The position numbers were made by a program, and so were the translations under genes. A stretch of DNA of 64,000 bases from Diphasiastrum complanatum (lineage: Eukaryota; Streptophyta; Lycopodiopsida; Lycopodiales; Lycopodiaceae): positions 24,883,391 to 24,947,390 of the forward strand of contig CM055107.1 in assembly GCA_029204225.1 (NCBI GenBank), read 5' to 3'. Below are positions 55,797 through 64,000 of the stretch, piece after piece. How positions within the stretch are numbered: the first letter of the stretch is position 1; every line of letters starts with the position of its first letter. Under the pieces are notes generated by a model. It had not been told where the DNA came from. It was given only the letters and a program-made list of their open reading frames with translations, and made no database searches.

Positions 55797-57568
55797 TGTT
55801 TATATTAATAAAAGATGGGAAAACCCATCAGTGTACAAAGGAATGCATGTAAAAAGCGTAAAGGCCATAAGGCGAATTGAGATACTGTACAAATATAACA
55901 AAGCAACAATCTCGCAGAGTATCTACATAAAGCCTACTGCTTGGTGTAAGTCGCTAGTTAAGACAGTTGGAAGTTTAGGTAGTGCAGGAAGCTGTGAAGC
56001 AGCCGTTCATGCAACTACGGCACGTCGAAGTATTGCAAGTGCCTGAGTGTGTTGTAAAGTCATCGAAACTTGTTGACGATAATAAGTCGTAATGATAGAT
56101 AAAGGTGAGGCACCACGACCTTGGAGTTTCGCTGCAAAACTTGCACAGGAGGATAGAAAATCATCGAATTTCTTATGCAGGCACCCATATGTTTCCAAAG
56201 CAAAAGGGATAAAGCCTTCTCCAGGAGTGCGATGTGAATAATCTCATGAAAACTATCACGAAGCTGAAAACCAAGAGCCCTAGAAACCAATCTGTATAAA
56301 ACCTCTCCAATAGCAATGGGATGCACTCCACCGCTGGGCGTATCCAAGGCTATCAAACGAGCAGCACCAAGAATACGAGCAATAGAAAGAGGAATACGGC
56401 CACATGCTACGGAAGAGCAAACCAAACCCGCTAGCAGAGTCATCAGGAGAAAAACAGTCACGAAGATGCTCAAAAACCATACCAGAAGGACCCCCAGTTG
56501 ACAAATGAGAGCTGCGCAGAAAAGCATTAAGAAAATGAGGTTCTGAGAGCTGCAAATCGGAATCAGGTTCAAAGTCCTCAACAAAAGAAGGAAGGGGGTC
56601 AATTGCCGGTGGGTGAAGAAGCTCCAAAGCCTGAAGGGTGGCAGCAGAAAGAGTAGCTGGACTTGTAGGAGCTAGAGCACGAGCTACACGAGAATACTCA
56701 CCCACTTGCCCAAGTAAAACATAGCGATGCCACCGACGATGAACAGGGGGTATAGAAACACCATCCGAAGTCGAAACCCGCTGAGCAGCAAGCGCATGAC
56801 AGCGAAGGAAATGCTCTTCTTGCAGATTTTTCCAATCTCCCGACATAAAGCGACGAATCCTGTTGCGAGTTTCCCTATGACCAGCATCACCACCCCGAGG
56901 AGGCAAAGGCAAACACCAGAGAGGAAAAAGCAAAAAAGCATGCCAAGCTGTAATATCAGAAGGGTTGGAAGCCAGACGAGACAAAGGTAAGGACAAAGCT
57001 CTCTGGACGTCTAAGCGCAAGGCAAAGGGAATGTGTGCATAAAGACGAGGACGAGGAAAACCCAAGTGAAAAGCGGTCAAAATATCAAGGGAGCGAATCC
57101 AGTCCAAGCTGAGTCGGGTGGCGAAGTGGGAGCAGGATGAGGTGCAAGGTCGACATTGGTTAATGCGAGTTGTTGACGAAAAGCAGAGCAAGCATTATGA
57201 TGGCGAGAAAGACCGGCACTTTGCACATAAAGGCGACCACAGCCTGCACATGGAACACGAGGGCGAGAAGAGGAAGAAGGAGAAAGCTGAGAAACAAAAA
57301 GAGAGGAAGAAAGCTGATGGCGAAGATGGGGCGGACAGTATGGCAGCACCTGGCCAGAGGAGACAAGCAAGGAATTCGCAACATCACGGTGGGCTTCATG
57401 ACGCGCGCAAGAAGGGGAAGCACTAGAAGGATGCTCTGAAGGAGAAGCAAAACTCTTTTCTCCACGTCGAACAAGAGGATTGAAATCCGGGAGTTGCAAA
57501 GGATGAGAAGATTCTTGAGGAACCATATTGACAAGTAAAGATCCAGCCGCTGCCTCCGAAGATTCCAA
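55797..57568 (-). pseudogene. LINE (non-LTR retrotransposon) remnant
   Basis: On the minus strand the N-terminal part (57568-57120) is Ser/Pro-rich and carries a zinc-finger-like CAGCGRLYVQSAGLSRHH followed by C. After a shift near 57120 the frame continues through FHLGFPRPRLYAHIPFALR, then the start of a reverse transcriptase (GGPSGMVFEHLRDCF). After another shift near 56400 comes GGVHPIAIGEVLYRLVSRAL, a block typical of the RT fingers of LINEs. The catalytic YxDD region and endonuclease are gone. The left end (55797-55830) reads CTGATGGGTTTTCCCATC followed by an A/T-rich tail on the minus strand, probably the element's 3' end. Zinc finger before RT suggests an R2-like arrangement, but assignment is tentative. 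Confidence 0.75.
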
Positions 57569-58117
57569 AAATTAGTGTGAAGCCTCCTTGTTGGCCAACA
57601 AGACCCTGCTACGAATCCTGCAGGCTTTGCTTTTCAGTAGAATCAAGATTGAGCAAAAGATTGTTACTTCCGATTGTTTTGGGGGTTGTTTGCATGTGCT
57701 CAGAGGTCACTGAGGGTTCAATGTTGAGGGTTTAGTCACGCCTTCAGCATACGTAACGCCTTGAGCATACGTAACGTATGCAAACCTATGCTGCTACAGA
57801 TTTGACGTGTCTCCAAAATACAAAGCAAAGTGGGGGCATCTTGCATTACACCATGATCCCTATCCAGTCCATGGAGACGTAAGGACGCAGGCTTCAATGG
57901 AAGATTTAAGTGCATGCATCTGACGCAGAATGTTAAAAGGAGGCAGCTTCAAGTTTCCGGCTCCGATTTTGACAAGGCAGTCGGTGTAGTTACCACGTGG
58001 TCCTCAACTATATATTGTCTAAGATAACAATCTGTAGAGGACGAGAATTGACTTGTTTTCCTTGTGGAAGAAGCTTTTGGATAATCACAATTGTGAATGT
58101 AATCGTTATAGTCGATA
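57569..58117. other. Region upstream of germin-like copy 2
   Basis: No gene seen. A short repeat CGTAACG...ACGTAACG lies near 57750-57780. It probably includes distal promoter sequence. Confidence 0.4.
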
Positions 58118-58211
58118 GATTACCGCGTCACTCCACTCCTCCACAACTACCCTTGACAATACGCATACTGCATCTAACAGTCAGCAAATTACCGCGTCAA
58201 TCCACTCCTCA
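58118..58211 (+). promoter_or_regulatory. Paired 22-bp direct repeats in germin-like copy 2 promoter
   Basis: ATTACCGCGTCAxTCCACTC appears at about 58119 and 58189, 69-70 bp apart, upstream of the TATA box. Copy 1 lacks both because the LTR junction lies just downstream of this point. A regulatory role is inferred from position and repetition. Confidence 0.5.
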
Positions 58212-58238
58212 AACAAATCAGCTAGCTTCCTTCTTGCC

Positions 58239-58246
58239 TATAAGTA
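58239..58246 (+). promoter_or_regulatory. TATA box of germin-like copy 2
   Basis: TATAAGTA, about 120 bp before the start codon. It is identical in copy 1. Confidence 0.7.
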
Positions 58247-58358
58247 TCGACCCTTTTGCCTCTACTTACTCATCTGCCTTTTTCCGCTCCGCAAAAGCCA
58301 ATCTCGTCTGCTCCCTGTTGCTACTTTTTTCATCTGTTTCGAAAAATCTTCTTCTCAA

Positions 58359-59021
58359 ATGGCTGCATTTGTACATTTTCTAGGATTATGCTTTCTCGGT
58401 CTTCTCGTTGCAGTTCCTTGGGGAGCCATTGCTGCCGACGAAGACCCACTTCAAGATGTCTGCGTCGCTGATCCCAATGCGCAAGTCAAAGTCAATGGGT
58501 TCGTATGTAAGGCAATGCCTAATGCTTCTGATTTTGTTTCCCCTCTCCTGAGGAAGGCCGGGAACACCAACAATAAACTGGGCTCTAGTGTTACCGCTGC
58601 AGGAGCTGCCAACTTCCCAGGGCTTAACACTCAGGGACTCTCCTTTGCACGCATAGATTATGCACCAGGTGGAGTTGTTCCTCCTCACAATCATCCACGG
58701 GCATCAGAAGTTTTATTCGTCGTGGCTGGAACTCTCCGTGTAGGCTTTGTCAGCAGCGACGGAAACTCCACCCTCTTCACAAACACTTTGTACCCGGGAG
58801 ACCTCACCGTGTTCCCCAGGGGTCTCGTTCACTTCATAATCAACGTGGGAGACAGTCAAGCATTCTCACTGTCAGGTTTGGACAGCCAGAATCCAGGAGC
58901 CAGTCTGCTCCCCACTGTCTTGTTTGCATCCAATCCAACGATTGGCGATGATGTGCTGGGGAAAGCGTTCAATCTTCCACAAAAGGAAATAGACATGATA
59001 AAAGCAGCCCTCAAGAGTTAA
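58359..59021 (+). CDS. Germin-like protein (cupin), copy 2
   Basis: A 220-residue intronless gene for a secreted germin-like protein of the usual family length. Signal peptide residues 1 to about 25, then the disulfide cysteines (DVCVADP, NGFVCKAM). Cupin box 1 has metal ligands in PPHNHPRASEV. Box 2, GDLTVFPRGLVHF, fits the family consensus fully, unlike copy 1. The C-terminus ends LPQKEIDMIKAALKS. Germin-like proteins sit in the apoplast, bind manganese and act in cell-wall and stress biology; activity cannot be predicted from sequence alone. It keeps its own TATA box and upstream repeats and has no insertion close to the coding region, so it is the better candidate for the functional gene. 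Coding sequence is about 98 percent like copy 1. Confidence 0.95.
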   Translation: MAAFVHFLGLCFLGLLVAVPWGAIAADEDPLQDVCVADPNAQVKVNGFVCKAMPNASDFVSPLLRKAGNTNNKLGSSVTAAGAANFPGLNTQGLSFARIDYAPGGVVPPHNHPRASEVLFVVAGTLRVGFVSSDGNSTLFTNTLYPGDLTVFPRGLVHFIINVGDSQAFSLSGLDSQNPGASLLPTVLFASNPTIGDDVLGKAFNLPQKEIDMIKAALKS

Positions 59022-59332
59022 GAATCGAAGTGTTTATTACAAGTTTTTATGCTTTTTTGCATTGGGTCTAGACCTAATCCATGATACTTTATTTAAATAA
59101 GAGGCACCTACCATGGATTTGTCTCAACATCAGCTCAGCTCATGTGCAAGCTTTGACTCTGTAACAGATTTCTCAAGAGCTCATTTACCATAATGTTCAA
59201 ATCATAAAGTGAATTTCATAGCTCCTCAATTTCATCTCTCTTATTATCTCCTAAATGCTTCTTGTACGTCTATCTTTTTTTATTGACTAGGAAACTATAC
59301 GAGATGAATTTGTCCTCGGTAGCACAACTCAC

Positions 59333-59611
59333 ACTTAGAATTTGCTTCGAACATGAACATAGATCATGCTACACAATAACACAGACAAAAAACACTCTCC
59401 ACTCCAAGCTCACACAACAACTTTTCTTTCAAAAATGAAATTATTCTGTACATATAGTTTTTCACTTAGGCAACCCATGCATGGCCCAGGTTGTCGTTGA
59501 CGGGACACGTGTCCCGTCGACTCGCCTCGTAGCGAGGCCAACTGATCCTTATCCATTGATAGGACTCACAGTACACTAACACAGTGATTCTACTTTAATT
59601 CTAACTCTCAC
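59333..59611. mobile_element. Small MITE-like insertion downstream of germin-like copy 2
   Basis: About 274 bp present here and absent from the matching place near copy 1 (about 31603). It is flanked by CTCAC (59328-59332 and 59607-59611). The ends ACTTAGAATT and, in reverse complement, AGTTAGAATT form an imperfect terminal inverted repeat. It contains a perfect 20-bp palindrome centred on CACGTG at 59499-59518 and a CCTCG-TAG-CGAGG hairpin just after it. It has no coding capacity. The superfamily is not determined. Confidence 0.6.
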
Positions 59612-61612
59612 GACATAAAAACGACTTTGTCCTTGGTAGCACAACTCACGACATAAAAAAACGCTCCAATGCAAAATCGACAACTACCTTTCCCCTAAAA
59701 TGGTATGGTTTGCCCCTTGACGCACTTTTTTTCTGCGGTACTACAATCACTTTGTCCAGGAAAAGTTGTACTTGCAGGGTACAATCCTTTTCTGCCCTTA
59801 ATTTGAAGACTTTTCATTTTTGGACGGCCTTAAACAAAACTTTAGACCAAAGGTTATGGGCTCTTGAAGAAAATACACTATTTCTTCACCTTGAAGTAAA
59901 TCCCCTTTTCAAATGAATTTGATCTTTAGCGACTCTCTCAATTTGAAATTATTTTATGAAGTTGAAGGCCCTTCTGCCCTTCGTACCCCTTCACATGAAA
60001 TGGCCTGATCGTTTCTGAATATCCAATGGCTGGACACTATCCGACGGTCCACAAGTGATTGATCAATACTGTTCATCCTTCTTGTCTCCAATCCGACGAT
60101 TCAGATGTGATTTGGGCGCTACCCTGCAATTCTGGAGACGCGAATTACCTCGGAACGCTGAGTAGATGATTGAAATGGACCCGCGCAAGTTATGGCCTCT
60201 TCCACGGCCACTCTCTCTCTCTCTCTCTCTTACTGTAGCTATGGATAGAGCTGCCTGCTACAGCTCGATCTGGCTCGTTCTACTCTCCACGGCCATGCAC
60301 GGCCTCTTGCAGACAGGGTTGCGCTGCCAGGGCACCCACCATTGCTGATTTACAGATTCAGAATCTGTTTAGAAGTGAGAAATATCTTTTACTTTGTAGA
60401 GAAAACCCTAGCTCAGGATTTTTGCAACTTTCTTGGATGATTCCATACAAATCTTTGACATTCTAAGATAGAATTGGAGTCACCATATGTCGCCCTACTA
60501 CTGACACTCAGCTGATTCAAACAAATTGAAAAACGGCTTCGTAACAAGTATAAACAAGCTGATTTCGTCCCTAGACCTGTTCTTCACAAAAAAGCTCAAG
60601 TGCAACCGCTTCACACCTCTACAAGCTTAACTTTGACGAGAACACAGAGAATTTGATTCTGCTTGATCAAATTTCTCTCCCCTACCAACCAAGTTGAATG
60701 ATTGCCATGTCAATGATTGCTAGGCCAATCGTCACTTTGTATTCAAATTCTCCAAGAATTCGGCTTTGAGCTAACATCCAAGTGTTCCACTCTTAGGCTT
60801 TCACACCATGCCAAGGATATTACTAGCAGTATAATTAGCTAATTTTCAAGCAATCAATAGTCACACAAATTATCAAAAGGAGAGATTAATCACAACCCAA
60901 GAGAACACTTTTCTCAAATGTATAACAAAAAGACTAAGGCATACATATATACAATATTATTTGGGGGAGGGGCAATGTTGCATGGTGTTACGGTCCCCAT
61001 TACGGGATGCGTGTCCCGAATCTACGCGGTATGTATTGTCAAGCTCGCACACATACAAATTGTTATATAAACAATAAAAACTCGAAAACACTACTAAAAA
61101 TGGAAAGTCATGGAATTGTAGATAAAACTCGGGACACTAACTTAATCTTAACATTAGAGAAACTTAGAGCCCGAAGAGGGCCTTTGAAAAAAATGTTTTT
61201 TTTATTTTTTTTCTTATTTTTGTTGCCATGTGGACCAATTGAAACCTTGAAATTGGGGTTCTACGTAACGTAGAATTTTTCAAATATAAATAAAAGAAAA
61301 ACTTTTAAAATATATTGTTGTTTCGTCGGGCATCATGTGGAAATGCTATTGGTTGATGAGGTCTGCCCTTCCAGCTCATCACTGTCCGAAGAGATCCAAA
61401 AATATTGAAAATGAATATGACAGATGCTTGAGATGATAAAATCGATGTACCATTAATGTATATGCATTGTCAAATCATGGTTAACAGGGTTAACCAGAGT
61501 TAATTTGTGGCGCCAAATAGATCAATGTTTCAAATTTACGCCAACACATTTTCTCTACACAAATTTTCAAATTCATAGTTCATTGTTTCAGATTTTTGCA
61601 TGCACATTATGA
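59612..61612. other. Intergenic stretch with no supported gene
   Basis: It contains a short TC microsatellite near 60208-60229 and a partial palindrome CGGGATGCGTGTCCCG at about 61003. ORFs such as 61007-61273 are not recognised. Confidence 0.45.
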
Positions 61613-63105
61613 ATGGCGTCATCAAGGAAGCTGTGCTTCTCAATCGACTCTGTGCTTCTATTCAACGAGACAGATGATAATGGATTATGGGTGCCAAAAA
61701 AATATTCAAAAAACTCTTGGGTTTTGATGCATCCATCATCAAGAGGAGCATTTTGAAAAAGCAAAAGGTCAAAACTATCATTTCGATCATATTGGAAGGC
61801 TAGAATTTTGGATTTCAGAACATCATCAAGAGAAAAATCTATTTCTGAAATTCTAGTCCAACATGTATATATGCATTCAGAGATGAATGTGCAAGGATTC
61901 AACCGTCAGGATCACAAAAAAAAGCAACTGTGAGTATTGACATTTTTGATACTTAGAGTTTTGTCATTCATAAATATCTAATTGTAAACTTGCCAATCTG
62001 ATCATTTTTCTCTTGCAGATTTATATCCATCCAACATAAATGAATGGGAGCCGAGTGGATCTTTAGTAGGTGTGCTAGATGTTATTCACACTGATATTGG
62101 ACAGTTGCAATATCGAGGTAGAACTGCAAAAGATCTAGCTGATAGTGGGATCTTTTTTTATGAATCAATGTACATTCCTGATACAAAAGGAAATTTTGGA
62201 CAAATAGTACCAATTCCATTACCTAGTTTTGAAAGTGATGAATGGATTGCACCAGATGCTACAGTTTCATAATCATTTCGTTGCAAGATATATAATGATG
62301 TAAAAAATTCATTAAAAATGAGCACGGGATCAAAAACAGTCAGATTGAGTTGGTTTATTTCCTTGAATATATTTGTGGATTTTCTTTCAAGCGTCAATGT
62401 ACAGAAAACCCCAACGATGTTTGTATGCAAAAATTTATCAAATAGTTTATTATCTAAACTTATGGATGAAGACTGGGACAAAAGATCAGATGGAGAAATA
62501 GAATGCAGAATTAAAATGTCTTTCATGTGCTTCCGTTAGCAAATTGAAAAACAAATCTTGAGCTTATGCTTTCATTATCAAAGATGAAAAAAAAATAAAG
62601 GTAAATGGGTGCCACTCGATCAAGACTTGGAAGCCAGTGGACATTCAAAACGAAAAAATATTGAAATTATATACAATGATGTCATTTTGACGTGTGTTGA
62701 GGTGGAAGAAGATTGGCGTCTAAATTACATCAGGCGGGAACTATTGCTTCTACAAAATGATGAAATTTCAGACTTCAGATTCATTTTCAATGGTAAACTC
62801 ATAAGTAACTGTAAACACTCGATCTTTTATGAATAGTTTCAATCAAAACTTTCTAATACAATCTCTGTACTAATTGTAACTAACTTTGTATTAGTTTTAT
62901 GCAGGTACGTAAAAGACATGAGCTCAAGATCAAATGCAGAGAGCGAAACATCCAACTTATGGAAGAACATTGAGAATCACTATCAGCAAATAGATGTCAA
63001 TCATTATTGTCTTTTTATCAATATAGAAAACTGCATTCCAGTGTTACATTATGGACACAACCTGATTGTAAGAATCTATATTGATATGAATAAAAAAAAC
63101 TCATA
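61613..63105 (+). pseudogene. Unrecognised gene, decayed copy 2 (three probable exons)
   Basis: Exon 1 (61613-61929) starts MASSRKLCFSIDS, has one in-frame TGA near 61755 and ends at a GTGAGT donor. Exon 2 begins at 62019 after TCTTGCAG with DLYPSNINEWEP and continues to about 62810. In-frame stops lie near 62271, 62537 and 62585. It is homologous to 44856-45625 (shared PSFxSDEW, LSWFISL, VEVEE). Its last part (FRFIFNGKLIS) faintly resembles a ubiquitin-like strand, too weak to name. A third piece follows an acceptor TATGCAG at about 62905 (VRKRHELK or, in another frame, a 62-codon ORF from 62918). Junction phase between exons 1 and 2 needs a one-base shift, perhaps in the A run at 61912-61924. 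Several stops make it a pseudogene. Confidence 0.6.
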
Positions 63106-63172
63106 AATGGGTTGTTTACATGTAAAATGATTGTATTTTTTTTTTGATGTATCTCAATTTGCAAATAGATGT

Positions 63173-64000
63173 CTATTCAGTCAATTTTTTTATATTTTCT
63201 TTATCAGTATTAAAAACTGATAAGAGGACAACTCCTTCTATAATCTCGTCTTTCTCTGTTTCAAGAAGGGCCTCAATGCCTTTTAAGACAAGAGGACTCT
63301 CTGTTATAATATCGCCTTCCTCTGTATTATGAAGGACTTCTATTTCTTTTTGATCATATATAATAAGATCTGCATTCTGAGCAACTTGAAAGACTGTTAA
63401 GACAGGAGCAACTTGCTTTTGAGGGCCCTCGATCTTAGGTGCAACGCTTACACCATTCTGGACGTAGGTTCCGATCAACTCTTGCCGAAATCTATATACA
63501 TCGTCAGGAGTATACTGCTCAAGAGTGAACTGTCATCACAACACACGAGAATCAGCAAATTACAAACAATGATAGGAAAAAAATATGAATCGGAATGAAA
63601 GGAACTAGAATTGAACAAAATATTATCTTTTCAATATCTACATCCACTTGTAAATTATACCACTCAAAAAATAGCTTCGTATTGTACAAGACGAACCATG
63701 CACAACGAAAAGTGTCCTTTTGTTGTACACACTACATATATAGAACAAAAATTAGTAATATTATGATAGAAATTTTATTTATGCTATGATGATAGATTTG
63801 AATTAAAAAAGAAACACATGCATATCAGAGATAAATTGAATATACCTTGAGAGATCTAATGGTTATCTCTCCAATTGAGGTTGCCGTTGTCGGTATTTCT
63901 CAAATGGCATCATGAAGTAGAGAATCAAATTCTCTATGTGTATTTGCAGCTGAGTTTAATTTTACACATAGAAAATTTGATACTCCCTCCTTATTTATCT
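63173..64000 (-). CDS. Partial unrecognised gene, two probable exons (continues past window edge)
   Basis: On the minus strand a piece from the window edge to about 63848 reads FLCVKLNSAANTHREF...IGEITIRSLK with one in-frame TGA near 63907, then AAG followed by a GTATAT donor-like site. A second piece starts after GATGACAG at about 63530 (FTLEQYTPDDVYRFRQ) and runs 119 codons to a stop at 63173. It is acidic, with LIIYDQKEIEVLHNTEEGD and ALLETEKDEIIEG. The phases match if an intron of about 317 bp is removed. The amino-acid composition looks like real coding sequence. I do not recognise the family. The TGA may make it a pseudogene, or the first piece may not be an exon. Confidence 0.4.

Noticed and set aside
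57118-57439. Lys/Arg/Glu-rich plus-strand ORFs opposite the LINE
   Set aside because: They are antisense shadows of the Ser/Pro/Leu-rich LINE frame; zinc-finger and RT motifs appear only on the minus strand.

Overview
The window looks like repeat-dense nuclear DNA of a land plant with a large genome. The evidence is plant-type LTR retrotransposons whose primer-binding sites start TGGTATCAGAGC (complementary to initiator tRNA-Met), a chromodomain-bearing Ty3/gypsy family, an intact Ty1/copia element, a LINE, and two germin-like cupin genes with signal peptides. There is no operon structure, and I see no rRNA or tRNA gene. I cannot name the species; a fern or other non-seed plant is possible, but this is inference only.

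Layout. 1-25233 is a nest of retrotransposons. Family A elements (LTR about 1.15-1.25 kb, PBS, PPT, about 2.6 kb of non-coding interior) occur as A1 (minus, 1-4749) and A2 (plus, 21014-25233), forming a large inverted repeat. Several broken A LTRs are inserted into one another. Family B elements (LTR about 918 bp) are chromoviruses split into complementary defective types: gag-protease without pol (fragment B1 at 4750-6959; B3 at 26095-31343), and RT-tail/RNase H/integrase/chromodomain without gag, protease or RT active site (B2, 8379-19863). B2 sits in an A-type LTR with TSD GCCGG. It is itself split by an intact copia element (9995-16306, LTRs alike by eye, TSD CATTG, 1326-codon polyprotein) and carries a solo copia LTR in its 3' LTR (18380-19035, TSD AAGGA).

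25234-31655 holds germin-like copy 1. Its upstream promoter is replaced by an A-type LTR and its 3' flank is split by B3 (TSD GATAC). Germin-like copy 2 (58359-59021) keeps its own upstream sequence and is the better candidate for a normally controlled gene.

31656-57600 is older repeat: a minus-strand LTR element with a non-coding 5 kb interior (C, about 32046-38114), a 134-bp TC microsatellite, a histone H3 pseudogene with CENH3-like features (39239-39640), a decayed Ty3/gypsy (40412-44686), a third A element (46793-49224), a decayed copia (49660 to about 53700) and a LINE remnant (about 55797-57568). Two decayed copies of an unrecognised gene lie at 44856-45625 and 61613-63105. A partial unrecognised minus-strand gene, possibly two exons, runs off the right edge.

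The non-coding A family and the coding B family share LTR ends, PBS spacing, an array of small hairpins in the leader, and a palindrome just upstream of the PPT. This suggests that A elements are mobilised by proteins of B-type elements. All coordinates and repeat comparisons were read by eye and may be off by a few bases.
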